From: CADEDH01 sp039201605
GTDB taxonomy: Bacteria > Actinomycetota > Acidimicrobiia > Acidimicrobiales > SZUA-35
Assembly (NCBI GenBank): GCA_039201605.1
Contig: JBCCRO010000007.1
Location: forward strand, 113,034 to 177,033
Reading direction: 5' to 3'
DNA length: 64,000 nucleotides
In this document: positions 32,276-40,701 of the stretch, one piece after another
Layout: every line of letters begins with the position of its first letter
Numbering within the stretch: position 1 is the first letter of the stretch
Program-made: the position numbers and the translations under genes
Notes under the pieces: model-generated
Told to the model about the DNA's origin: nothing
Databases searched by the model: none
Seen by the model: only the letters and a program-made list of their open reading frames with translations

Positions 32276-33259
32276 ATGAAGTTCGGCTGGTTGGCCAGTC
32301 ACGAATCGACCCAACCGGAGGTGCTCGTCGAGCAGGCCGTGCTGGCCGAGGAACTCGGTTTCGACGCCGTGTTCACCTCCGATCACTTCCACCCCTGGGT
32401 GGACGAGGGATCCGCCTCGGGTTTCGCGTGGACCTGGCTGGGAGCGGCCGCCGCCCGCACGTCGCGGGTGGAGTTCGCCACCTCGGTCACCACGCCCCTG
32501 TTCCACTACCACCCGGCGATGGTGGCCCAGGCCTCCGCAACCGTCGATCGACTGTCGAACGGTCGCTTCCTCCTCGGCGTCGGCACCGGGGAGAACATCA
32601 ACTCCGGCCCCATGGGCTACCCGTTCCCCGGCTACACCGAGCGGATCGAGCGGATGGGTGAGGCCCTCGAGATCATGACCCGCCTGCTCGACGGTGAGAA
32701 GGTCGACTTCCAGGGCGTCCACTACACCTGCGACAAGGCCAAGCTCTACAGCCCGCCCGTCGGATCGGTCCCGATCCTGATGGCGGCCGGCGGCCCCAAG
32801 TCGGCGGCGTTCGCCGGGGCCAACGCCGGTGGCCTGGTCACCTCGGTCAAGGACCCGGCCGATTCGCTGACCCGGGTCATCGAGCCCTTCCGGGAGGCGT
32901 ACGCCGCCACCGGTCGGACCGATCCCACGATCATGGCCACCCGCTGGGTGGTGCTGGCCGAGACCGACGACGAGGCTCGGGAGGCCCTGGCCCCGATGCG
33001 AGGCCTGCGGGCTCCCGGCCGACTCGAGGCAGTCGATCCGATGGTGCTGCGTCAGCGGGCCGACGCCCTGGACTGGCGGGAGGTGCTGGCCAGCTACACC
33101 GTCGCCCGATCCGCCGAGGAGCTGATCGAGGCCTACCGGCCCCTGGTGTCGAAGGTCGGAGCCGACTACGTGTCGATCCAGATCGCCGCCGTCGATCCCG
33201 ACGCCGCCTTGCGGCTGGTGGCTCGCGACGTGCTCCCGGCACTGCGCGAAGTGACCTAG
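32276..33259 (+). CDS. F420-dependent LLM-class oxidoreductase
   Basis: This 327-residue luciferase-like barrel belongs to the F420 subgroup close to F420-dependent glucose-6-phosphate dehydrogenase (TIGR03557-like): MKFGWLASHESTQPEVLVEQA, FTSDHFHPW, LGVGTGENINSGPMGYPFPGYTER. GGAG lies 9 bases before the ATG. It probably passes hydride to or from F420 and a small substrate. A cofC gene elsewhere in the window shows that F420 is made by this organism. Confidence 0.85.
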   Translation: MKFGWLASHESTQPEVLVEQAVLAEELGFDAVFTSDHFHPWVDEGSASGFAWTWLGAAAARTSRVEFATSVTTPLFHYHPAMVAQASATVDRLSNGRFLLGVGTGENINSGPMGYPFPGYTERIERMGEALEIMTRLLDGEKVDFQGVHYTCDKAKLYSPPVGSVPILMAAGGPKSAAFAGANAGGLVTSVKDPADSLTRVIEPFREAYAATGRTDPTIMATRWVVLAETDDEAREALAPMRGLRAPGRLEAVDPMVLRQRADALDWREVLASYTVARSAEELIEAYRPLVSKVGADYVSIQIAAVDPDAALRLVARDVLPALREVT

Positions 33260-33334
33260 CAGCTCCCACCATCGGTAGGTGATGGTCCGTGGTCGGTGCC
33301 TCGCCCAGGGGCCGGAGCCGGTACCGTCGCGGGC

Positions 33335-33631
33335 ATGCGCCTCCCCCTCCTCGCTGTGGCCCTCGCGGCCCTCTTCGTGCTGTCGGCCTGCTCCAGTGAC
33401 GACGACGGGGTGACGGACGGCGGGACCAACGGGATCAGGGTCGACGGCGATCTCGACAGCGTCCACTCCCTGGAGGAGCCGACCGAGGAGATGCGGGAGC
33501 TGGCCGAGCAGCAGTGCCTCGACGACCCCGAGCTGGAGGTGGGCGAGATCACGGCCCTCGACCCCGAGGACCTCGACACCGTGCTGGCCTCGGTGACCGT
33601 CGACTGCGAAGAGGTGCGGGCCGCGGGCTGA
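33335..33631 (+). CDS. Small acidic lipoprotein, unknown function
   Basis: This 98-residue protein has a signal peptide MRLPLLAVALAALFVLSAC with a lipobox cysteine at residue 19. The mature part is acidic with two further cysteines (QQCLDD, VDCEE) that could form a disulfide. TACCGT ends 7 bases before the ATG. A hairpin ACCATC/GATGGT (33268-33286) separates it from the previous gene. No known family recognised. Confidence 0.7.
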   Translation: MRLPLLAVALAALFVLSACSSDDDGVTDGGTNGIRVDGDLDSVHSLEEPTEEMRELAEQQCLDDPELEVGEITALDPEDLDTVLASVTVDCEEVRAAG

Positions 33632-33654
33632 TAGGGCCTCGCGGCGGAAGGTCG

Positions 33655-34008
33655 TCAGCTCTGGGTGAGGGCGACCTGGATGCCGATCCACGCCGCCACC
33701 ACGCCGCTCGACGTGGTGGCCCACACGTAGAGCAGGGCCTGCAGGCCTTGGCGATCGCGGGCCATCTCGGCCGCCTCGTTGGCCACCGTCGACCACGTCG
33801 ACATCGCCCCCAGGGCTCCGACCGTGGCCACCACCGACAGCGAGCCCTCCAGTCGGATCAGGTACCCGGCGAGAAAGGACGCCGCCAGGTTGGCGGCGAG
33901 GGTGCCGTAGGGGAACACGCCGTTGAACCACCGGCTCAGCGTGTAGCGGATCGAGGCGCCGACGGCGGCGGCCACGATCATCCCGGCGGTCAGCAGCGCC
34001 GCGCTCAC
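33655..34008 (-). CDS. crcB: Fluoride channel subunit CrcB/FluC
   Basis: This 117-residue protein with four membrane helices has FluC features: GASIRYTLSRW and GTLAANLAASFLAGYL. The pore segment, usually GFCGGxTTFSTF, reads GALGAMSTWSTV, so both phenylalanines are replaced. FluC exports fluoride as a dual-topology dimer. Here two adjacent subunits overlap by 4 bases, so a heterodimer is likely, with the other subunit supplying the canonical residues. Confidence 0.85.
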   Translation of the reverse strand: MSAALLTAGMIVAAAVGASIRYTLSRWFNGVFPYGTLAANLAASFLAGYLIRLEGSLSVVATVGALGAMSTWSTVANEAAEMARDRQGLQALLYVWATTSSGVVAAWIGIQVALTQS

Positions 34009-34388
34009 GGTCGACTACCGATCCGGTAGCCGATGCCGGCGGTGACGACGGTGAGCACGGCGGTACCGACCGAGGTGCCGACCGCCTCCAGGGCGGCGCC
34101 GCCCTCCAGCAGCTCGGCCATCTGCACGGCGAAGGCGGAGAAGCTGGTCAGGGCGCCGCAGAAGCCCGTGCCGAGCAGCAGGAACTGGTTGTGGGTCAGC
34201 TTCTGGGTGGTGGCGCGGGTGAGTCGGAGCCCGACGAAGAGTCCGAGGAGGAACGACCCGACCACGTTGATCCCGAAGGTGGCCAGGGAGACGACGTCGT
34301 CGTCGATGTTGGCGACCACCGCCCAGCGGGCGAGCGCGCCGAACACACCGCCGGCGGCGACATAGGGATAGGCGGAGAGCTGACCCAT
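34005..34388 (-). CDS. crcB: Fluoride channel subunit CrcB/FluC (canonical pore)
   Basis: This 127-residue protein has four membrane helices, GGVFGALARWAV, FGINVVGSFLLGLFVG and the pore motif GTGFCGALTSFSAFAVQ with its phenylalanines. It precedes the divergent-sequence subunit and overlaps it in ATGA. GGAG lies about 5 bases before the ATG. Only 46 bases separate it from the divergent lipase gene, and I see no fluoride riboswitch there. Confidence 0.9.
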   Translation of the reverse strand: MGQLSAYPYVAAGGVFGALARWAVVANIDDDVVSLATFGINVVGSFLLGLFVGLRLTRATTQKLTHNQFLLLGTGFCGALTSFSAFAVQMAELLEGGAALEAVGTSVGTAVLTVVTAGIGYRIGSRP

Positions 34389-34434
34389 GGGTCTCCAGTC
34401 TGCCCCGCCCGAGGGTACGGAGTAGTCTTCTTCC

Positions 34435-35271
34435 GTGGTGGATGTGATCGTCGAAGAGCAGTTCGGGTCGACACGGGACGGGCTGACCCAGTTGCAACGA
34501 CGATGGCGACCGATGGGGGGCGAGACCGCGACCCGTTCGGCCGTCCTCCTCGTGCACGGGATCGGCGAACACTCCGGCCGCTACGACCACGTGGGGCGCT
34601 TCCTCGCCGACCGGGGCCACGACGTCGTCGCCGTCGACAACCGGGGTCACGGCCAGACCGGTGGCCGCCGGGGCTACGTCGACCGCTTCGCCCAATTCCT
34701 CGACGACGTCGAGGACCAGCTCGCCGAGCGGCGCAAGCTCGGTGTGCCCGTCGTGCTCTTCGGTCACTCGCTCGGCGGTCTGATCTCGGCCAACTACGTG
34801 GTTGACGGGCGCCCACCCCCCGACCTGCTGATCCTCAGCTCGCCCGCCATCAAGGCGAACGTGCCCACCTGGCAGTCGGTGATGGCCCCGATCCTGTCCC
34901 GGATCGCCCCCAAGGTGTTCATCAAGTCCGACCTCGATCCGGCGGCCCTGGCCGACGACGCCGAGATCCAGCGGGCCTACGTCGACGACCCGCTCCGGGT
35001 CGGGGGCGCCACCGCCCGCATGGGCAACGAGATCTTCGCCGCCATGGACGCCACCGGCACCAACCTGACCAACATCACCATGCCGACCTTCGTCTTCCAC
35101 GGGACCGACGACGCCATCGTGCCCCAGGGCGCCAGTCAACCGCTGGCCGACCTCGACAACGTCACCTACCGCCTGTGGGACGGCCTGCGCCACGAGTGCA
35201 TGAACGAGCCGAGCCATCCCGAGGTGCTGGGCGAGGTCGAGGCCTGGCTGGGAACCCAGCTCGACGCCTGA
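34435..35271 (+). CDS. Monoacylglycerol lipase-like alpha/beta hydrolase
   Basis: This 278-residue hydrolase has VHGIGEHSGRYDHVGRFLADRGHDVVAVDNRGHGQTGGRRG, typical of monoglyceride lipases, the nucleophile in GHSLGG (about residue 114), an acid in HGTDDAIVP and the final histidine in RHECMNEP. It probably cleaves monoacylglycerols or similar esters in the cytoplasm. The GTG at 34435 has TAGTCT ending 6 bases upstream; a second GTG follows directly. Confidence 0.87.
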   Translation: MVDVIVEEQFGSTRDGLTQLQRRWRPMGGETATRSAVLLVHGIGEHSGRYDHVGRFLADRGHDVVAVDNRGHGQTGGRRGYVDRFAQFLDDVEDQLAERRKLGVPVVLFGHSLGGLISANYVVDGRPPPDLLILSSPAIKANVPTWQSVMAPILSRIAPKVFIKSDLDPAALADDAEIQRAYVDDPLRVGGATARMGNEIFAAMDATGTNLTNITMPTFVFHGTDDAIVPQGASQPLADLDNVTYRLWDGLRHECMNEPSHPEVLGEVEAWLGTQLDA

Positions 35272-35291
35272 TCCGGGCGGGGCGCCGCTCC

Positions 35292-36683
35292 CTATCGGCG
35301 GCCGGGCGGTGGCGGATCGCCGAAGTCGTCGGCCCGTGACCACTGTCGCGTGGGTGCGTCGTGGTCGGCCTCGGACCACATCTCCGGATCGTCGGCTTCG
35401 AGGGGGCGGCTCGGCGCCTGGGCCGTCCGGTAGGGGTCGAAGCCGCCGGGATCGTATCCGGAGGGCTGAGGGGCGCCGGGCTGTTGGGCCGACGGGTCCT
35501 GACCGGCCTGCGTCGTGGCCTGATCCCCGTAGGCGACGGTGGTGGGGGCCTCGGAGGGGTCGAGATACGGGTTGGACTGCACCACCGGCGGCTGCGGTGG
35601 CAGGTGGGGTGTCGGGTACGGGCTGGTCGGCGGATCCTGATGGGGGACGGCGAACCGGTCGTAGACCGCGGTGCGGTCCGGCGTGCGTTGGGCGGCGGCC
35701 GGAAGCCGGTGCAGCGGCTCGGGCGGTGCCTCGTACTGCCGATAGTCGGCACCGGCGGCGCCGACGTAGCCCGGATCGGGGTAGGGGCCGCCCGCCTGTC
35801 GGTCGTACCCCTCGAGCACCGGGCTCGGCTGGTGGAGCGCTCCGGGGACCGGCGCCTCACGGTCGACGAGGCGGGCCGGGCGGCGCCGAGCCAGGGCGGG
35901 CCAGGCCATGCTCACCACGAGGAGGGCGACCCCGACGCCGAACATGATGACGGCCGGTCTGATCATGGCCCCGAGGAAGACGTCGACAACGGCGGTGGCG
36001 ATCGACACGCTCGACGGTGGGGCGATCCGTTCGAGGATCGACGGCAGGCCGTAGCCGACGGCCAGCCAGAAGAACGAGTTGGCGAAGGCCCAGTACGCCA
36101 CCCGTCGCAGCGCCTTCGGTCGGCGCGTGGTCAGCACGAACGACAGCGTGACCCCGAACAGGGCGAGCAGGGAACCGAAGATCGTGTACCGGCGGACCTG
36201 GGCCCGCAGGTCGCCGAGCACCGACAGGCCGCCGGTGGGCAGGTCGACCTCGAGCTGGGGGGCGGCGGGAAGGACGGCGTTGAGCTCGGGTCGGACCGCC
36301 ACCACCTTCTCCCGACCCACCTCGCCCAGGGCGCTGGCGTCGAGCACCACCGGCTCGTCGACCCCGTTGAGGGCGTTCTGGTGGGCCCGCACGAACCCGT
36401 CGCGGATCACCGCCTCAACCCGGGGATCGTCGAGCGCCTCGTCGGCCGCCGCCTCGATCGTCTGGCGGGGCACGACGACCGAGGTCGGGATCTGGGTCTC
36501 GACCGCATCGGACAGGAGGTCGACGATGACGCCCCGCACCACGGTGTTATCGAGGAGGTTGTCGGCCAGCGCCTCCGACCGCCCGGGGTCGAGGACGGTG
36601 CGGGTCAGGATGAACCCGGCCCAGCTGCCGGAGGCGACCAGGAGCGACAGGACCATTATCAGCGAGGCCAGACCTCGGCGCAT
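35292..36683 (-). CDS. Membrane protein with Pro/Tyr-rich cytoplasmic tail, unknown function
   Basis: This 463-residue protein has one N-terminal membrane helix (about 6-27), an extracytoplasmic segment (28-165), three or four more helices (about 165-275) and a long low-complexity tail rich in Pro, Gln, Tyr and Asp (about 290-463). The ATG at 36683 has AAGGAG upstream. The family is not known to me; the order helix-domain-helices-tail is common in uncharacterised actinobacterial envelope proteins. Confidence 0.7.
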   Translation of the reverse strand: MRRGLASLIMVLSLLVASGSWAGFILTRTVLDPGRSEALADNLLDNTVVRGVIVDLLSDAVETQIPTSVVVPRQTIEAAADEALDDPRVEAVIRDGFVRAHQNALNGVDEPVVLDASALGEVGREKVVAVRPELNAVLPAAPQLEVDLPTGGLSVLGDLRAQVRRYTIFGSLLALFGVTLSFVLTTRRPKALRRVAYWAFANSFFWLAVGYGLPSILERIAPPSSVSIATAVVDVFLGAMIRPAVIMFGVGVALLVVSMAWPALARRRPARLVDREAPVPGALHQPSPVLEGYDRQAGGPYPDPGYVGAAGADYRQYEAPPEPLHRLPAAAQRTPDRTAVYDRFAVPHQDPPTSPYPTPHLPPQPPVVQSNPYLDPSEAPTTVAYGDQATTQAGQDPSAQQPGAPQPSGYDPGGFDPYRTAQAPSRPLEADDPEMWSEADHDAPTRQWSRADDFGDPPPPGRR

Positions 36684-36781
36684 CGGGCTCCTTAGATACC
36701 GACCCGGCGGGTGCACGTTCGGCCCCTCAAGTATAGGCAGCCGGGGCCCGGCGGCTGTGTCGACGGCTAGCGTGGGCGCCC

Positions 36782-37528
36782 GTGTCGATCCCCGAAGCGC
36801 TCCTCATCTTCCTCGGAGGGCTCTTCGCCGGGGTGATCAACGCCATGGCCGGCGGGGGCTCGTTGTTGACCGTGCCGCTCCTGTCGCTGGCCGGGCTGGA
36901 AGGGCTGCTGGCCAACGGCACCAACCGGGTGGCGGTGCTGGCCCAGGCCGTGTCGTCGAGTTGGGGCTACAGCCGCAAGGGGGTCGGCGATCGGGCCCGG
37001 ACGCTCCCGGTGCTGGCCCCGGCCGCCGTCGGGGCCCTGATCGGTTCGCTGGTCACCTCGCAAATCCCGGATCAGCTGTTCGAGCGGGCCTTCGGTGTGC
37101 TGATGCTGCCCCTGCTCGTGCTCTCGCTGCGGACCGGGCGTGGAGGCGACACCGAGCGGGAGCCGTGGCCGCTGTGGCTGACGTACCTCGCCTTCTTCGG
37201 CCTCGGTCTCTACGGCGGCGCGGTGCAGGCCGGGGTCGGGCTTCTCCTGCTCCTGGTGTTGTCGCGGGCCGGCTTCGATCTGGTGACGGCCAACGCCGTC
37301 AAGGTGCTCGTCATCCTGGTGATCACCCTGATCGCGGTGCCGGTGTTCATCCTGAACGACCAGGTCCGCTGGCTCCAGGCCTTCGTGCTGTCGCTGGGCA
37401 CGGCGAGCGGGGGCTACCTCGGCGCCAACCTCGCCGTCGAGGGCGGGGAGCGCCTGATCCGCCCGGTGCTGGTGGTGGTCGTGCTGGTCCTGGCCAGCAG
37501 GATGATCGGCCTGTGGGAGTTGTTCTAA
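36782..37528 (+). CDS. TSUP family (TauE/SafE) membrane exporter
   Basis: This 248-residue protein has about eight hydrophobic segments and the TSUP repeats GLFAGVINAMAGGGSLLTVPLL and FGLGLYGGAVQAGVGLLLLL. Members move sulfite, sulfoacetate or other organosulfur anions; substrate unknown here. GTG at 36782 is preceded by TAGCGT with 8 bases between, suggesting leaderless expression. Confidence 0.88.
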   Translation: MSIPEALLIFLGGLFAGVINAMAGGGSLLTVPLLSLAGLEGLLANGTNRVAVLAQAVSSSWGYSRKGVGDRARTLPVLAPAAVGALIGSLVTSQIPDQLFERAFGVLMLPLLVLSLRTGRGGDTEREPWPLWLTYLAFFGLGLYGGAVQAGVGLLLLLVLSRAGFDLVTANAVKVLVILVITLIAVPVFILNDQVRWLQAFVLSLGTASGGYLGANLAVEGGERLIRPVLVVVVLVLASRMIGLWELF

Positions 37529-37532
37529 CCGA

Positions 37533-37574
37533 ACCGCTCTGACCGGACCGCTCTGACCGGACCGGCTCGACCGG
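37533..37574 (+). repeat. Three 14-bp tandem repeats after the TSUP gene
   Basis: ACCGCTCTGACCGG occurs exactly at 37533-37546 and 37547-37560, with a degenerate third unit ACCGGCTCGACCGG at 37561-37574. It begins 4 bases after the TSUP stop codon. Probably slippage-derived; no function apparent. Confidence 0.8.
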
Positions 37575-37650
37575 ACCACCCCGACGGGACTGTTGCCGGG
37601 CCCGGGCCCTGAGCTAGCGTCGTCCCACTTCATCGAAACATGGGGGGACC

Positions 37651-38844
37651 ATGAAGCCACTCGAGGGGATCCGGATACTGGAGTTCTCCACCATGGTGAC
37701 GGCGTCGTTCTCGGCCATGATGCTGGCCGAGCAGGGGGCGGAGGTCATCAAGGTCGAACCGATCGTGATGGGCGACCCGATGCGCCTGCTGGGGAGCATG
37801 AAGGGCGGGGTGTCGGCCCTGTTCGCCAACTGCAACCGGGGCAAGCGCTCGCTTCGGGTCGACCTCAAGAGCGAGAGCGGGCGCCAGGCCATCGAGCGGC
37901 TGGCCGCCGACACCGACGTGGTGCTGTGCAACTTCCGGCCCGGGGTGATGGACGGGGTCGGCCTCGGCAGCGCGCAGCTGCGGGCCATCAACCCCCGGCT
38001 GATCTACGCCGCCGTGTCCGGCTTCGGCACCGAGGGCCCCGAAAGCGGGGCCCCGGCCTACGACCCGGTGATCCAGGCCCAGTCGGGGTTCGCCGCCGTG
38101 CAGGGCCAGGGCCAGGACGGCCCGGAGCTGGTGCGCAACCTGACCTGCGACAAGATCACGGCCTACACCGCCTGTCAGGCGGTGACCGCCGCCCTCTTCG
38201 CCAGGGAACGGACGGGGGAGGGCCAGCACATCGACATCTCGATGATGGACGCCGGCCTCTTCTTCCTCTTCCCCGACGGGTTCATGCATCGGACGCTGCT
38301 CGATGACGACGTCGACCACGGCGCCCCGCTGAGTGAGATGCTCTACGACCTCAACAAGACCAAGGACGGGGCCCTCACCGTGTCGGCCTCCAGCGAGGGG
38401 CAGCTGGTGGGGTTGCTGACGGCGCTGGGTCAGCTCCATCTGTTCGCCGACGAACGTTTCAACTCCCGGGAGAGGCTCTTCGCAAACATCGAGGCCTTCC
38501 GCCAGGCCCTCGAAGGGGCCTACGCCGACTTCGAGACCGAGCAGCTCTACGACGAGCTCCGGGCCAACGACGTGCCGGTGGCCCGCTGCCTCGACTACGA
38601 CGAGGTGCTGGCCCACCCTCAGTACGCGGCCAACGGCAGCGTCAAGACCGCCGAGCACCCGGTGATGGGGTCGATGGTGCAGGTGGCGTCACCGGCCCGC
38701 TTCGGGGGTGAGCAGCTCGAACCGGCCGAGCACGCCGCCGAGCACGGTCAGCACACCGAGGAGATCCTGGCCGAGATCGGTTTCTCGGTCGATGAGATCG
38801 CCGGGATGGTCGAACGGGACGAGGCCCGGGGAATCACCGACTAG
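37651..38844 (+). CDS. CaiB/BaiF family CoA-transferase (family III)
   Basis: This 397-residue enzyme has the family III opening MKPLEGIRILEFSTMVTASFSAMMLAEQGAEVIKVE and GEGQHIDISMMDAGL, and the likely catalytic aspartate in LTCDKITAY (about residue 169). Family III enzymes pass CoA between carboxylic acids through an aspartyl-CoA anhydride. GGGGGGACC precedes the ATG. The substrate is not evident; it has no catabolic neighbours. Confidence 0.87.
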   Translation: MKPLEGIRILEFSTMVTASFSAMMLAEQGAEVIKVEPIVMGDPMRLLGSMKGGVSALFANCNRGKRSLRVDLKSESGRQAIERLAADTDVVLCNFRPGVMDGVGLGSAQLRAINPRLIYAAVSGFGTEGPESGAPAYDPVIQAQSGFAAVQGQGQDGPELVRNLTCDKITAYTACQAVTAALFARERTGEGQHIDISMMDAGLFFLFPDGFMHRTLLDDDVDHGAPLSEMLYDLNKTKDGALTVSASSEGQLVGLLTALGQLHLFADERFNSRERLFANIEAFRQALEGAYADFETEQLYDELRANDVPVARCLDYDEVLAHPQYAANGSVKTAEHPVMGSMVQVASPARFGGEQLEPAEHAAEHGQHTEEILAEIGFSVDEIAGMVERDEARGITD

Positions 38845-38933
38845 GTGTCGTGGCCGGTGGGGTTGTGGACGCCGACCTCGGATCGCCTGGCGCAGTACGC
38901 CGTCGGGCCGACACCCGACCGGGCGGGGACGGG

Positions 38934-39911
38934 CTAGAGCGTCCAGAACGGGTGGGTCGTGGTGTCGCTCGGGGTGGTGAGGATCTCGGGCCCGTCGTCG
39001 GTGACCAGGATCGTGTGCTCGAACTGGGCTGTACGGCTGCCATCGGTGGTCACCGCCGTCCAGCCGTCGTCCCAGAGCCGGGCCCGCCACGAGCCCATCG
39101 TGATCATGGGCTCGATGGTGAACGTCATGCCGGGCTCGATGATGTCGGTCAGGCGCGGGTGGTAGTAGTGGCAGATCTGCAGGTCGGTGTGGAACTGCTC
39201 ACCGATGCCGTGGCCGACGAAGTCGCGCACGACGCCGTAGCCGAGACCCTCGGCGTACTCCTCGATGGCCCGACCGATGGCGTTGATCTGGTTGCCGGGC
39301 CGGGCCGCCTCGATGCCCTTCATCAGCGAGTCGCGGGTGACGGTGACCAGCTGCCTGGAGCCGGCGTCGACATCGCCGACGAAGAAGGTGGCGTTGGTGT
39401 CGCCGTGGACGCCGTCCTTGAACAGGGTGACGTCGAGGTTGATGATGTCGCCGTCGAGCAGGGGGCGGTCGTCGGGGATGCCGTGGCAGATCACCTCGTT
39501 GACCGAGGCGCACACCGACTTGGGGAACGGATCGGCACCGCCCCCGCCCGGATACTGGAGGGGGCTGGGGTAGGCGTTGCGGGCGATAGCCGCCTCGTGG
39601 CAGGCGATGTCGATCTCCTCGGTGGTCACCCCGGGCCGACAGAGCCTGCCGAGCATGGCCAACGTGTCGGCCGCTTCGCGCCCGGTGCGGCGCATCCGGG
39701 CGATCACATCGGGGGACTTCACCCGCGGTTCGTCCCAACGGACGACCTCGCCGCCGTCGGCCCACGACGGCTTGTCGATGGTGTCGGGCACAGGGCGAAC
39801 GGGGGAGATCCAACCTTGCTTCACCGGTTTCACCGCTTCCTTATGGCACCGCTTGAACTTCTTGCCACTCCCGCACCAGCAGAGCTCATTGGCCTTCGGA
39901 AGTACTCGCAT
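38934..39911 (-). CDS. map: Methionine aminopeptidase type I with N-terminal SEC-C zinc motif
   Basis: This 325-residue enzyme removes N-terminal methionine. It begins with a SEC-C zinc motif (CWCGSGKKFKRCH, residues 11-23) and a linker, then the pita-bread catalytic domain with metal ligands in NLDVTLF, GDTNATF, GHGIGEQFH, FTIEPM and FEHTI. SEC-C may bring it to ribosomes. The ATG at 39911 has TAGAAT ending 7 bases upstream, so it is probably leaderless; GTG at 39917 is the alternative. Confidence 0.93.
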   Translation of the reverse strand: MRVLPKANELCWCGSGKKFKRCHKEAVKPVKQGWISPVRPVPDTIDKPSWADGGEVVRWDEPRVKSPDVIARMRRTGREAADTLAMLGRLCRPGVTTEEIDIACHEAAIARNAYPSPLQYPGGGGADPFPKSVCASVNEVICHGIPDDRPLLDGDIINLDVTLFKDGVHGDTNATFFVGDVDAGSRQLVTVTRDSLMKGIEAARPGNQINAIGRAIEEYAEGLGYGVVRDFVGHGIGEQFHTDLQICHYYHPRLTDIIEPGMTFTIEPMITMGSWRARLWDDGWTAVTTDGSRTAQFEHTILVTDDGPEILTTPSDTTTHPFWTL

Positions 39912-40116
39912 CGACACTATTCTACGGCGCTCAGGTCGCTGCTGTTGATCCGGGCAGGCCGGGATCGACCGGTTGGCGGGGCCGCTCGGCGCCCTCCCCG
40001 GAGGGGGATTGCGACCCCCGTCGACGCCTCGTCGGCGGGGCCGCTAAGGAACGGGCGGAAACCGCCGATCATGCTGCGGTGAAGGAATCGTCCGGGATTG
40101 GCGCGGGGAAAGCCAC
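39912..40116. other. 205-bp divergent gap between map and yqgE
   Basis: It holds two copies of GGCGGGGCCGCT (near 39974 and 40033), a CCCTCC/GGAGGG hairpin near 39990, and GGCGG-AAA-CCGCC at 40054-40066. No gene is seen; it likely contains the promoters of both flanking genes. Confidence 0.5.
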
Positions 40117-40146
40117 GTGATCGAACCAGAGGTACCCTTTGTGCAC

Positions 40147-40701
40147 ATGGCGCCTTCGCTGTCCGGGCGAATTCTGATTGCGCGGCCGGAGGTGCGCGAC
40201 ACCGAGGTCGAGAACCCCTTCGAAGGCACGCTCACGCTCATCCTCGAGCACAGTGACGAGGGCGCGCTGGGGCTGGTGCTCAACCGGCCGTCGGAGCTGG
40301 CCATGGCCGACGCCTTCCCCGAGTGGGAGGAGCTGGCCGCCGGACCGTCGGTGCTGTTCGCCGGAGGACCGGTCGATCGGGACGCCCTGATCGCCCTCGG
40401 CCGTTCCGAGGACGGTGGCGGGGCGCTCGTGCTCGGCGCCCATTCGGTCGACCTCGACGCCCAACCTGCCCTGGTGGCCGCCGAGGGCGTGAGCAGGGTC
40501 CGGGTGTTCGCCGGCTACGCCGGTTGGGCCGCCGGGCAGCTCGAGGGCGAGATCGCCACCAAGCAGTGGTGGGTGGTCGACGGCACGATCGACGACCTGT
40601 TCACCGATGAGCCTGAGCGCCTGTGGGCCAAGGTACTGCGCCGCCAGCAGGGCGAGATCCGCTGGTGGGCCCATTTCCCCGACGACGCCAGCCTCAACTA
40701 G
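40147..40701 (+). CDS. YqgE/AlgH family protein (DUF179)
   Basis: This 184-residue protein has the family core LSGRILIARPEV, NPFEGTLTLILEHSDEGALGLVLNRPS, LFAGGPVDRDALIAL and RVFAGYAGWAAGQLEGEI. Its biochemical role is unknown despite wide conservation. ATG at 40147 fits the usual family start and has TACCCT ending 8 bases before it; GTG at 40117 with GGGGAAAG upstream would add 10 residues. Its stop overlaps the convergent adenosine deaminase gene by 8 bases. Confidence 0.88.
   Translation: MAPSLSGRILIARPEVRDTEVENPFEGTLTLILEHSDEGALGLVLNRPSELAMADAFPEWEELAAGPSVLFAGGPVDRDALIALGRSEDGGGALVLGAHSVDLDAQPALVAAEGVSRVRVFAGYAGWAAGQLEGEIATKQWWVVDGTIDDLFTDEPERLWAKVLRRQQGEIRWWAHFPDDASLN

Noticed and set aside
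34389..34434. Fluoride riboswitch upstream of the crcB pair
   Set aside because: The 46-base gap is too short and lacks the conserved crcB-motif sequence.
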